Shown: positions 18,036-26,567 of the stretch, piece after piece
Layout: every line of letters starts with the position of its first letter
How positions within the stretch are numbered: the first letter of the stretch is position 1
NCBI RefSeq assembly: GCF_000772535.1
Contig: NZ_JSUM01000003.1
Span: 248,001 to 312,000 of the forward strand
Source: Chelonobacter oris
GTDB lineage: Bacteria; Pseudomonadota; Gammaproteobacteria; Enterobacterales; Pasteurellaceae
Length of the DNA stretch: 64,000 nucleotides
Direction of reading: 5' to 3'
Translations under genes and position numbers: made by a program
Notes under the pieces: model-generated
What the model saw: only the letters and a program-made list of their open reading frames with translations
Databases searched by the model: none
What the model was told of the DNA's origin: nothing

Positions 18036-20243
18036 ATGAAACTCATCATTGAAAATATTTCCCTAGCAACCCAATTGGTCGGATCGCAGCTGTCGGTTGC
18101 CACCCTCACCGCCAATGTTATCCGTGATAATAATATGGGTATCAATTTTTCATCCTTGCAGGAATTTTTAAAAAGCGAAGGTTTTGAAAATACGATTTCA
18201 CAACGGGCGCTGGAAGATATTCCGTCTTTGGCGATGCCGGCGGTGGTTTTGCTGAAAAATGAAGAAGCCGCCGTGATAGTCGGTATTGAAGGATACGGGC
18301 AAGACCGCACTTATAAAATCCAGCAGCTCGACGGCTTGACACAGCTTATCAGCCATGCGGATCTGAATAAAAATTATTTGGGGTACTGTTGGTTTATTAA
18401 GCCGAAAATCGGCGTGGACGCCCGTTCGGAATTGCCTGAATACAAAATGCCGAAAGCGTGGTTTTTCAAAGTCATTTGGCGCTTCAAACGTTATTATTAC
18501 CAAGTGATTTTGGCGACATTTATCATTAATTTTTTGGCACTGGTCAGCTCATTGTATGTGATGAACGTGTATGATCGGGTTATTCCGAACCAAGCGTACA
18601 ATACGCTTTGGGTGTTGAGTATCGGCGTGGTGATTGCCATCACATTCGAATTTATCGGTAAGATGATTCGCGGACATTTAACCGATATTGCCGGCAAAAA
18701 AGCCGATCTGATTATCAGTGCCGCACTTTTCAGGCGGGTAACCGGCTTGCGGTTGCAAGAAAGACCGGCATCTTCCGGTTCATATGCGAGTAACTTGCGC
18801 GACTTCGAGTCGGTACGGGATTTCATGACCAGCGCCAGCTTGCTGACTTTGGTCGATTTACCGTTTTTGTTACTGTTTATCGGTGTAATCTGGCTGGTTG
18901 CCGGAAATCTTGCCATTGTGCCGTCACTGATCATTCCGTTAGTGATCTTGGTCGGTTTTTTGGCGCAAGGCCCGTTATCAAAATACATTAACGAATCGAT
19001 GAGAGAATCGTCACAACGTCAAGGTTTGGCGGTGGAGGCGATCGAAGGCTTGGAAACCATTAAAACCAATAATGCCGCCAAATGGGCGCAAAAACGCTGG
19101 GATCATTATACGGCAACGTCTGCCGCTTCTTCGATTAAGCTCAAGGATACCAGCAATTTTGTGATTAATTTTGCGACGGCAATGCAGCAGTTGAATACCG
19201 TATTTCTTGTAGTATACGGAACTTATTTGATTCACAGTGAAGATACGACATCGAAAATCACCATGGGGGCATTGATTGCGGCAGTGATCTTATCGGGGCG
19301 CGCATTGGCGCCGGTCGGACAAATTGCCGGACTGGCGGTACGTTTTCAACAGGCATGGGTTGCGTTAAAAGGCGTAAACGGCATTATTGAACGTAAGGTG
19401 GATCGCGACAGCGAACGTAACTATGTCACCCTCGATCAGGTGCAGGGGGAGTTGCAGTTTAATCATGTCGGTTTTTCGTATGATAAAGATGCCGCCCCGG
19501 CATTAAGCCAATTGAATCTGACTATCCGCCCGAAAGAAAAAGTAGGGATTTTGGGGCGTATCGGCAGCGGAAAATCGACCGCACTTAAAGCCGGTTCAGG
19601 ACTGTATGATTTAAGTAACGGTACGATTACTCTTGACGGCGTGGATTTACGCCAACTTGATCCGAATTTTTTGCGTAATCAAATTTTATTGTTGGAACAA
19701 AACCCGCGGCTGTTTTTGGGCAGTTTACGCGAAAATATGGATTTGGCGCGTATGGACGGGTTTTCAACCGATCAAGATTTAATCCGTGCATTGACGGTAT
19801 TCGGATTGGACAAATTGATCCGCAATCATCCGAGAGGGCTGGATATGCCGCTCGGTGAGAACGGATTGGGTTTGTCAGGCGGTCAAAAGCAAGTGATTGC
19901 ATTGGCGAGAATGCTACTGCGCAACCCGAAAGTCGTCTTGCTGGACGAGCCGACGACTTCACTTGACCAAGCGAGTGAAATTCAAGCATTACGGGTTATT
20001 GCCAATTGGTCGCGCAACCGAACTATGGTGATTGTGACCCACCGTCCGCAGGTGCTACAGATTGTGGATAGAATTGTCATTATCGAGCAGGGTAAAGTGG
20101 TTATGGACGGGCCTCGTGATGCGGTGCTGAAGAAACTGGCCGAAAACGAAAAAAACAACCAACAGCAGGCGAAATCGGCGCCACAACAAACGGCAGCTCA
20201 GACGGAAAAAGCCGCTGCGCCACAACTTGATGCGACGCTTTAA
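18036..20243 (+). CDS. Type I secretion ABC transporter/permease (LapB/HlyB type)
   Basis: A 735-residue transporter. An N-terminal domain of about 120 residues resembles the C39-like domain of this family but lacks an obvious catalytic cysteine, so it probably binds the substrate without cutting it. Six membrane helices follow, with conserved MNVYDRVIPNQAY. The C-terminal ATPase has Walker A GRIGSGKST (about 507-515), signature LGLSGGQKQ and Walker B VVLLDEPTTSLD. The ATG at 18036 is preferred to an in-frame TTG at 18012. The last 35 residues are a Gln/Ala-rich tail. It lies 11 bases ahead of the HlyD-type gene. Confidence 0.93.
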   Translation: MKLIIENISLATQLVGSQLSVATLTANVIRDNNMGINFSSLQEFLKSEGFENTISQRALEDIPSLAMPAVVLLKNEEAAVIVGIEGYGQDRTYKIQQLDGLTQLISHADLNKNYLGYCWFIKPKIGVDARSELPEYKMPKAWFFKVIWRFKRYYYQVILATFIINFLALVSSLYVMNVYDRVIPNQAYNTLWVLSIGVVIAITFEFIGKMIRGHLTDIAGKKADLIISAALFRRVTGLRLQERPASSGSYASNLRDFESVRDFMTSASLLTLVDLPFLLLFIGVIWLVAGNLAIVPSLIIPLVILVGFLAQGPLSKYINESMRESSQRQGLAVEAIEGLETIKTNNAAKWAQKRWDHYTATSAASSIKLKDTSNFVINFATAMQQLNTVFLVVYGTYLIHSEDTTSKITMGALIAAVILSGRALAPVGQIAGLAVRFQQAWVALKGVNGIIERKVDRDSERNYVTLDQVQGELQFNHVGFSYDKDAAPALSQLNLTIRPKEKVGILGRIGSGKSTALKAGSGLYDLSNGTITLDGVDLRQLDPNFLRNQILLLEQNPRLFLGSLRENMDLARMDGFSTDQDLIRALTVFGLDKLIRNHPRGLDMPLGENGLGLSGGQKQVIALARMLLRNPKVVLLDEPTTSLDQASEIQALRVIANWSRNRTMVIVTHRPQVLQIVDRIVIIEQGKVVMDGPRDAVLKKLAENEKNNQQQAKSAPQQTAAQTEKAAAPQLDATL

Positions 20244-20254
20244 GGTAGATAACC

Positions 20255-21589
20255 ATGTCAGATAATAAAATTCAGCGCGATAACAACAATAGTCAAAACG
20301 CCCAACAAACCAGTGTGGGAAAAACAACGCCAAGTGCGGTTCAAACCCAATCAATTGCGGAAACCGGCGTGAATAAAGAGCGGTACAGCAAACAGGATCT
20401 CAAATTATTAACCGATTTGAATGCCGCTATCCAACAAGAAAAACATACCGGCTTATTCTGGAGTATTTTATTGTTATTTGCTTTTTTGGTGGTTTTTGTC
20501 ATTTGGGCGTATAACAGCCCGTTGGAAGAAGTCACTCGCGGTCAAGGCAGCATTATTCCAAGCAGCCGAGAACAAGTTATTCAGAGTCTTGATCCGGGCA
20601 TTATAAGTGAAATGCAGGTGAAAGAGGGGGATTTGGTCGAGAAAGGGCAAATTTTGCTAAAACTTGATGATACCCGCAGTTCGGCAGGATTGAGAGAAAG
20701 CCAAGCCAAAGTACAAAATCTGGCGGCTGTTGTTAGCCGTTTGGAAGCCGAAGCCTATAATCGTGAGTTGGAATTTGCCGAAGGTACACCGTCGGATCTG
20801 ATTGAACGTGAAACGGCGGTTTATCAGTCACATAAACTGGCATTGAAAGAATCGATCAACAGCCTGAGCGAAAGTAAAGCGTTATTGGACAGAGAAATTG
20901 CGATGACGACACCCATGGTGGCAAAAGGAGCGGTCTCCGAAGTTGAAGTGCTGCGCATGCGGCGCCAGTCGAGCGAGCTGCAATTGCAGATTGTCGAACG
21001 GCAAAACAAATATGTGACTGATGCCAACAGTGAATTGGTGAGAGTGCAAAGCGAGTTGCAGCAAGCCAGAGAAAATATGGCGATGAGAGCGGATCCGGTC
21101 GAACGTTCATTAATCCGTTCGCCATTGAAAGGCATTGTGAAGAATATCCGAATTAATACTATCGGCGGTGTTATCAGCGCAGGACAGGATATTATGGAAA
21201 TCGTGCCGGTTGAAGAAAAATTGGTGGTCGAGGCCTATATCAGCCCGCGCGATGTGGCGTATGTCAGTCCGGGCATGAAGGCATTAGTCAAATTATCAGC
21301 CTATGATTATGCCATTTACGGCGGGCTGGACGGGGTCGTTACCTTGTTAAGCCCCGATACGTTGCATGATCAAAAGCGGCCGAGCGATTTAAAACTTGAC
21401 GCAAATGAAGCCTATTATCGTGTTTTGGTCACTACGGATTCCAGTGTGTTGACGGATAAAAACGGTGAGGAATTGCCGATTATTCCGGGCATGATTGCAA
21501 CTATCGACATTAAAACCGGCGAAAAGACAGTATTTCAATACTTAATCAAACCGATTACCAGAATGAAGCAGGCGCTGCAAGAGAGATAA
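20255..21589 (+). CDS. HlyD-family membrane fusion (adaptor) protein of type I secretion
   Basis: A 444-residue periplasmic adaptor. A cytoplasmic N terminus (about 65 residues) is followed by one membrane helix (about 67-87), a barrel/lipoyl segment (TRGQGSIIPSSREQVIQSL), long coiled-coil helices (about 145-285), the second lipoyl half (IRSPLKGIVKNI) and the beta-barrel (VEAYISPRDVAYVSPGMKALVKL). It would link the ABC pump to the TolC-like duct. AAGG precedes the start. Two terminator-like signals enclose the ABC and adaptor genes. A USS overlaps codons 26-29. Confidence 0.93.
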   Translation: MSDNKIQRDNNNSQNAQQTSVGKTTPSAVQTQSIAETGVNKERYSKQDLKLLTDLNAAIQQEKHTGLFWSILLLFAFLVVFVIWAYNSPLEEVTRGQGSIIPSSREQVIQSLDPGIISEMQVKEGDLVEKGQILLKLDDTRSSAGLRESQAKVQNLAAVVSRLEAEAYNRELEFAEGTPSDLIERETAVYQSHKLALKESINSLSESKALLDREIAMTTPMVAKGAVSEVEVLRMRRQSSELQLQIVERQNKYVTDANSELVRVQSELQQARENMAMRADPVERSLIRSPLKGIVKNIRINTIGGVISAGQDIMEIVPVEEKLVVEAYISPRDVAYVSPGMKALVKLSAYDYAIYGGLDGVVTLLSPDTLHDQKRPSDLKLDANEAYYRVLVTTDSSVLTDKNGEELPIIPGMIATIDIKTGEKTVFQYLIKPITRMKQALQER

Positions 21590-21928
21590 TCGCCTGTTTT
21601 ATAAATAAGAAAGCCAATCGCAGATTACTCGGTTGGCTTTTTTGTATTCGGTATAATCCGCATTATTGGAAGATGTATATTTTTTCATTAAATTAATTTC
21701 ATGATTTTGTAGGGAATTAATGAAAATTATCTTTCAGGTTGGCGGCGGGTTTTTACGTTTGTGTAAATGCGATCGAAAAATGAATCCTCATTTGATAATA
21801 TTTTAATATAATAACTTATTGGTACTATTTTTAGTTGTTATCAATTCCGTCCTTATAGCGGCTCGGAAATGGGCAAAAATTTGCATTTTACGTATTGAGA
21901 TAAATTTGCTGTATTTAGAGAAACACAT
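21590..21928. other. AT-rich intergenic region after the secretion genes
   Basis: This 339-base gap begins with the terminator at 21610-21640 and then becomes strongly AT-rich. It holds a possible 28-codon frame (21720-21806, preceded by AGGGA) that resembles nothing I know. I could not fix a convincing promoter for the following acidic gene, though its separation by a terminator means it needs one. Confidence 0.5.
21610..21640 (+). terminator. Terminator after the HlyD-type gene
   Basis: AAAGCCAA (21610-21617) pairs with TTGGCTTT (21633-21640), followed by a run of T. It closes the secretion transcript before the acidic gene. Confidence 0.85.
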
Positions 21929-22588
21929 ATGAGTAATCATTCAATGTTACATAAAATGGTTTGGTCGGTTTTATCGGATAGGAATTCTAATGATGGGGAT
22001 CAACTGATTGCACTCTCGGATATCGGTTCAAAAAATGCCGATTCAGTGGATTTAAGCAGGCTGGTTACACCAATGCTGCTCGATTATGCCCATCTCAGCG
22101 ATGTGGCGCCGGATAGTGGGGCTGAAATGGAGGCAAACCTTTCATTTAATGTTATCAATGCATTTGCGGATGCCAACTGGCTGTTGGAAAGTGAAATGAT
22201 CAGCCGTCTTGAGCCGAGCGCGGGATTTGATGAGCCGGAACCTATTTTGAACAATAGTGTCGTTGTCTGGGAAGGGGATGAAGAAAGTGCGCCGATACAT
22301 TTACAGACAGAAGAAACAGTGCAATACGGCTGGGTCGGCGGCACGGTTTTCGATGACGCGGAACAAAGTGCGGTCGACTTGCTATTGCTGGCAAGTCATG
22401 CGGCAGATGAGCCGTTGGTTTTTGCGGACGGAGCCGAGATACTGTCAACGGCTGATTTATTGAATGAGGATGCCGAGTCGCCGAGTGTGTTTGAAATTGA
22501 TACGGAAGAATATTGTTATATGTCGGTTTCAACCGTATTAGTTGATGAGTTGGAGAAGAATATCAGTTTGCAGCTTGAGATTTTGTAA
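21929..22588 (+). CDS. Highly acidic protein of unknown function next to the type I secretion genes
   Basis: I do not recognise this 219-residue protein. It has 44 Asp/Glu against 6 Lys/Arg, no signal peptide, no membrane helix and one cysteine. Leu-Asp/Ser-rich stretches recur (VDLSRLVTPMLLDYAHLSD; GAEILSTADLLNED). The last one loosely resembles the Asp-Leu-Ser-Asp-Leu-Leu type segments near the C termini of large type I secreted adhesins. There are no glycine-rich RTX nonapeptides. A secretion substrate, a substrate remnant or a regulator are all possible. The frame is intact, carries a USS (22366) and has GAGA before the ATG, so it is likely a real gene. Confidence 0.7.
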   Translation: MSNHSMLHKMVWSVLSDRNSNDGDQLIALSDIGSKNADSVDLSRLVTPMLLDYAHLSDVAPDSGAEMEANLSFNVINAFADANWLLESEMISRLEPSAGFDEPEPILNNSVVVWEGDEESAPIHLQTEETVQYGWVGGTVFDDAEQSAVDLLLLASHAADEPLVFADGAEILSTADLLNEDAESPSVFEIDTEEYCYMSVSTVLVDELEKNISLQLEIL

Positions 22589-22592
22589 TGGG

Positions 22593-22621
22593 AAATCGGA
22601 ACGCCGTATGCGTCCCGATTT
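22593..22621. terminator. Candidate terminator between the acidic gene and folK
   Basis: AAATCGG (22593-22599) and CCGATTT (22615-22621) can pair, with inner ACG/CGT partly extending the stem, between two convergent genes. The T-run is short. Confidence 0.5.
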
Positions 22622-22653
22622 TACAACCTGTTCGTTTCGATCAAGATTGCTAA

Positions 22654-23151
22654 TCAGTCCATTTTTTGCATGCTGTGCCGTGCAAAGTGCGGTAGTAATG
22701 CAGAAAGCGCCTTTCCGTTCGGCAGTATCAAATCCGGAGCGATGTCATATAGCGGAACGATTACAAATTCCCGATTATGCATATCGTAGTGCGGTACGGT
22801 CAGCCGTTCGTGACGGATTGTCTGATCGCCATACAGTAGAATATCCAAATCCAACGTGCGTTCGCCCCAACGGCGTAGCCGGATTCGCCCTTGTTGCTGC
22901 TCGATTTGTTGCAAATGATCAAGCAGCTCGAAGGCGGAAAGTGCGGTGTCGACAGCGACAACGGCGTTGACAAAATCCGGTTGATCTTGCGGGCCGAGCG
23001 GTTGGCTGCGGTAAAACGGGCTGACCGCACTGACATCGGTATCGGGCAGATTTTTCAATGCCCGAACCGCACTTTCGAGTTGTTCGAGAGGGTTTTCAAG
23101 GTTGCTGCCCAAAGCAATGTAGCAACGTTTATAAACAGGATTATTCTGCAT
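22654..23151 (-). CDS. folK: 6-hydroxymethyl-7,8-dihydropterin pyrophosphokinase (HPPK)
   Basis: A 165-residue folate-pathway kinase that transfers pyrophosphate from ATP to hydroxymethyl-dihydropterin. The N terminus has YIALGSNLENP. The signature RWGERTLDLDILLYG holds the two metal-binding aspartates, and VPHYDMHNREFVIVPL follows as expected. The start lies inside the end of pcnB (11-base overlap), the same pcnB-folK pairing found in E. coli, so translation is probably coupled. Three exact USS fall in the gene. Confidence 0.96.
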   Translation of the reverse strand: MQNNPVYKRCYIALGSNLENPLEQLESAVRALKNLPDTDVSAVSPFYRSQPLGPQDQPDFVNAVVAVDTALSAFELLDHLQQIEQQQGRIRLRRWGERTLDLDILLYGDQTIRHERLTVPHYDMHNREFVIVPLYDIAPDLILPNGKALSALLPHFARHSMQKMD

Positions 23152-24649
23152 TTTTCGCCTTTGTATTCGGTTTACGGCGACGATAGCGGCGTTTTTTCTT
23201 CGGCTGCGGATGGCGCTCGTTCTGTTCCACCATCAGATTTTCACGCTGCTGTGAATTGCTGAGCTGGTATTCATGCCACCATTTGACCAATTCGATCAGT
23301 TCGCTGCCTTCCAGTTCGGCACGCATGGTTAATAAATCGTAACCGGCACGGAATTTAGGCTGTTCCATGGTTTTCTCGGCACGATTTCCGCTACGTTTCG
23401 GCAACTGCAATTGTAATTGCCAAATATCACGTATAACCATGGTATAGCGTCTCGGCACGGTTAATGCACGGCATAAGCCGTCCAGAATTTCACTGGCGGC
23501 AACGGAAAACGCATCAAAATTATTCAAATCGGCTTCATTTTTGAGCTGATCGATTTTTTCCCGCAGCGGATACCAATAAAATGCCGCCAATAAAAATGCC
23601 GGATTGACCCGTAAATTGTCTTTAATTCGTTCATCAGTGGAATGAAGTGCGGTGCAAATCATGCGTTCAGCCAACGAATCCTGATGTTCAGTGAAGAACG
23701 GTGTTAACGTCGGGAACAAATATTGGATCAAATCATAGTGTTTGAGCAGTTCGTATGTTTTTAAACCACAACCGTTCTGCAACAGTTTCAGCGATTCGTC
23801 AAAAAGGCGTGCCGCCGGAATATTTTTCAATAGCGGGGCGCAGCGTTTTAACGGCGCTTCAGTGTCTCGCTCTAAAAACATATCCAGTTTTGCCATAAAA
23901 CGCATGGCGCGCAGCATTCTGACCGGATCTTCCTGATAGCGGGTTTCCGCATCGCCAATCAGACGCAACTTGCCGTTTCGTAAATCTTCCACACCGTTGA
24001 AATAATCAATCAGAATATTGTTTTGGGGATCATAATATAACGCATTGACGGTGAAATCACGGCGGTGTGCATCGTTTTCCAACGAACCGTAGACATTGTC
24101 GCGCAGCAGCATACCGTCGTCGTTTTGACGTGACAATTCGCCGTGGTGCTCTTCTTGGTGTTCGGCACGGAATGTGGCGACTTCAATCACTTCACGTCCG
24201 AACATAATATGAGCCAAGCGAAAGCGGCGGCCGATCAAACGACATTGGCGCTGAAAGATTTTTTTGATTTGTTCAGGGTTGGCGTTGGTTGCAACATCGA
24301 AATCTTTCGGTTTTTTTTCCAACAATAAATCACGCAAACAGCCGCCGACAACATAAGCTTCATAGCCATTACGCTGTAACTTTTCTACGACCGTAAGCGC
24401 ATTGCGCTGAATCATGCGGGGATAAATGCCGTATTCCGACGCTTTTAGCCAGTGTTTACCGCCGATTTTCTCTTTGTTATGGTGAGATTTTCGGGGCTTG
24501 GCGGTTTTGGTTTCCGGGTTGGGTGATGTGCGGACTTTTGCCTTATGCGGTTGTACGGAATGGGATGTTGCCTGAATGGATTTGGTTTTTTGGGGATCGC
24601 GTTGTGATTTTTCTTTTTTGCCAAAAAACTGTTTGATTAACTTTAAAAT
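23141..24649 (-). CDS. pcnB: Poly(A) polymerase I, with apparent AUU start codon
   Basis: Adds 3' poly(A) tails that mark RNAs for decay. The nucleotidyltransferase core has YVVGGCLRDLLL and the metal site KPKDFDVATN, followed by RRFRLAHIMFG and an Arg/Lys-rich basic tail. The first ATG of the frame (24415) would start only 20 residues before that core. The frame is open for 78 more codons, contains no ATG, GTG or TTG there, and meets an ATT at 24649-24647 set four bases after GAGGTG. E. coli pcnB is known to start at AUU with a similar basic N-terminal extension. From this codon the protein has 502 residues. Confidence 0.88.
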   Translation of the reverse strand: MLKLIKQFFGKKEKSQRDPQKTKSIQATSHSVQPHKAKVRTSPNPETKTAKPRKSHHNKEKIGGKHWLKASEYGIYPRMIQRNALTVVEKLQRNGYEAYVVGGCLRDLLLEKKPKDFDVATNANPEQIKKIFQRQCRLIGRRFRLAHIMFGREVIEVATFRAEHQEEHHGELSRQNDDGMLLRDNVYGSLENDAHRRDFTVNALYYDPQNNILIDYFNGVEDLRNGKLRLIGDAETRYQEDPVRMLRAMRFMAKLDMFLERDTEAPLKRCAPLLKNIPAARLFDESLKLLQNGCGLKTYELLKHYDLIQYLFPTLTPFFTEHQDSLAERMICTALHSTDERIKDNLRVNPAFLLAAFYWYPLREKIDQLKNEADLNNFDAFSVAASEILDGLCRALTVPRRYTMVIRDIWQLQLQLPKRSGNRAEKTMEQPKFRAGYDLLTMRAELEGSELIELVKWWHEYQLSNSQQRENLMVEQNERHPQPKKKRRYRRRKPNTKAKNAE

Positions 24650-24953
24650 GGGACACCTCGCTGAGAAACAGCAACTTAACTAATTTATCGGATAATTTTA
24701 TGGTGAATTTTAGCCGAAATTGTCAGCGTTGCAAATAAAAATCGCTGAAAACCGTTTTCAAGCCGTTTTTATAGCGGGTTATTTATCAACGGTATTTTTC
24801 TTGGCGTGATATCCATAAAAACAGCATGACTATTATAGCAATAGGTTTTACAAATTAAATCTCTTGATTTTAATCAAAAAAACAAACCGATAAATAGTGG
24901 AAACTACCGCAGAAGTTGTAGGGGTATTTGGGCGTAATCAGGAGGATGTAAAC
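24650..24953. other. Divergent regulatory region between pcnB and the peroxidase gene
   Basis: This 304-base stretch holds the pcnB ribosome site (24654-24659) at one end and the peroxidase ribosome site AGGAGG (24940-24945) at the other, with a perfect FNR box in between. An in-frame GTG at 24897 upstream of the peroxidase is not favoured as a start because it lacks a ribosome site. Confidence 0.7.
24864..24877 (+). promoter_or_regulatory. FNR binding site upstream of the triheme peroxidase
   Basis: TTGATTTTAATCAA matches the FNR consensus TTGAT-N4-ATCAA at every defined position. Its centre is about 83 bases before the ATG at 24954. Activation under low oxygen is expected, as is known for the E. 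coli homologue yhjA. Confidence 0.85.
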
Positions 24954-26363
24954 ATGGCGAAGAAGCTTATTTTAGTGTTGTTCGGGGTGGGGGCTGTCGG
25001 ATTTTTGGCAGCGACTGCTTACGTCAATTATTTTGACAATCAACAAAAAGCGCGGTTATTGGCGCAAAGTGCGGTGAAAAATCCGGCAGCAAAGGCGGTG
25101 GAGCATATTTTTTATGACAACCAGTGCCAATATTGCCATACACAACATGCGGAAATGCCGTTCTATATCCATTTGCCGATCATCAACGGCATTATGCAGG
25201 ACGACATCAATACTGCACTTGATCACTTTTTGCTAAGTGAGATTGTCGATCAGTTGGATCAGCCTGAAAAACTGTCGGCGGCAAGTCTGGCAAAATTGGA
25301 ACGGGTGGTGATCAATGATGAAATGCCGACCAAATCGTTTATTCATCTGCACTGGGGAGCGTCATTGAATGCCGAGGAGCAAAAAGTGTTACTCGATTGG
25401 ATTCGTCAACAACGGCAAGATCATCTGTTACCGCAAGCGACTGCCGCTGTAGATGCCGCACGCTTTATTCAGCCGATTCCGGACAGCTTGCCGGTGAATT
25501 CGGAAAAAGTCGCTTTGGGCAATCAGCTGTTCCACAATACCGCACTTTCCGCTGACGGCAGTGTGTCCTGTGCCAGTTGTCACGGTTTGAACAGCGGCGG
25601 GGTGGATAATTTACCGACATCGAGCGGCATTCATCAACAAAAAGGCGGCATTAATGCGCCGACAGTTTACAATGCTGCGTTTAATTTTGTGCAGTTCTGG
25701 GACGGACGGGCGGCAACGTTGGCGGATCAGGCCGGCGGCCCGCCGTTCAATCCGGTAGAAATGGGGTCAAAAGATTGGGCGGAAATTATTGCTAAACTGG
25801 AGCAAGATGCGGAATTGAAAGCGGCATTTTCAGCGGTTTATCCGAGCGGTTTCAGCGGTGAAACCATTACCGAGGCGATTGCAGAATTTGAGAAAACGCT
25901 GATTACACCGAATAGTGCGTTTGATCGCTATTTGAAAGGGGACCACTCGGCACTGACGGCAAATCAGTTACACGGTTATCAATTATTTCAACAATATAAA
26001 TGCGATACCTGCCACAGCGGCGTGAATATGGGCGGCACATCTTACGAATTGATGGGAACGAAAGCGGACTATTTTGCCGATCGCGGCAAAGCGATTAGCG
26101 GCGATGATTTGGGGCGCTTCAATCAAACGTCGGATCCGCGCGACAGACACCGTTTCAAAGTGCCGGGCTTGCGCAATATCGCTTTAACGGCGCCGTATTT
26201 TCATGATGCACAAGCGGAAACCCTGCAACAAGCGGTCGAAATGATGCTGAAATACCAAAGCGGCGTCGTTTTACCGGAGCAAGACGTGAAAGATATGGTG
26301 GAATTTTTGAACGGTTTGACCGGTGAATATCAAGGCAAAATCTTGGTGAACGAAAACAATTAG
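24954..26363 (+). CDS. Triheme membrane-anchored quinol/cytochrome c peroxidase (QPO/YhjA type)
   Basis: A 469-residue protein with an N-terminal membrane anchor (about residues 5-25) and three c-type heme motifs: CQYCH (58-62), CASCH (206-210) and CDTCH (350-354). The last two belong to the classical diheme peroxidase domain; the extra N-terminal heme domain is the hallmark of quinol peroxidase, described in Aggregatibacter, and of E. coli YhjA. It would reduce hydrogen peroxide in the periplasm with electrons from the quinol pool. AGGAGG eight bases before ATG 24954 sets the start. It is monocistronic between an FNR box and a strong terminator. Confidence 0.93.
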   Translation: MAKKLILVLFGVGAVGFLAATAYVNYFDNQQKARLLAQSAVKNPAAKAVEHIFYDNQCQYCHTQHAEMPFYIHLPIINGIMQDDINTALDHFLLSEIVDQLDQPEKLSAASLAKLERVVINDEMPTKSFIHLHWGASLNAEEQKVLLDWIRQQRQDHLLPQATAAVDAARFIQPIPDSLPVNSEKVALGNQLFHNTALSADGSVSCASCHGLNSGGVDNLPTSSGIHQQKGGINAPTVYNAAFNFVQFWDGRAATLADQAGGPPFNPVEMGSKDWAEIIAKLEQDAELKAAFSAVYPSGFSGETITEAIAEFEKTLITPNSAFDRYLKGDHSALTANQLHGYQLFQQYKCDTCHSGVNMGGTSYELMGTKADYFADRGKAISGDDLGRFNQTSDPRDRHRFKVPGLRNIALTAPYFHDAQAETLQQAVEMMLKYQSGVVLPEQDVKDMVEFLNGLTGEYQGKILVNENN

Positions 26364-26382
26364 CGTTGTACTGCGAAGTTCA

Positions 26383-26410
26383 ATCCCAATCGCAAAAGTG
26401 CGGTTGGGAT
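26383..26410 (+). terminator. Terminator containing a USS
   Basis: ATCCCAATCGCA (26383-26394) pairs with TGCGGTTGGGAT (26399-26410) around loop AAAG, followed by TTTTT. The loop and 3' arm contain an exact USS (26396-26404). Confidence 0.92.
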
Positions 26411-26567
26411 TTTTTGTCGGTATCGTTTTTATCTAAAGATCGATTTTGATCGCTCCCAAGTTGAGCCGAAAGCGATAAACGCTCGCTTCCGTTTGTGCGT
26501 GGTGTTAATTGTGCTGAGTTTTGGTATACTGCGCCACAATGAAAAGACGCATTGAGACAACTTAGCG

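Noticed and set aside
21720-21806. 28-codon frame upstream of the acidic gene, considered as a secreted peptide
   Set aside because: It has an AGGGA before its ATG but no double-glycine leader consensus at a cleavage-like position, no known family and lies in very AT-rich DNA; support is too weak to list as a gene.
16696-22588. RTX toxin or large adhesin locus
   Set aside because: The secretion genes are present but no glycine-rich calcium-binding nonapeptides or large repetitive frame was seen in the window.
24897-24953. Upstream GTG start for the triheme peroxidase (19 extra residues)
   Set aside because: AGGAGG eight bases before ATG 24954 and the membrane anchor beginning right there favour the ATG; the extension has no ribosome site.
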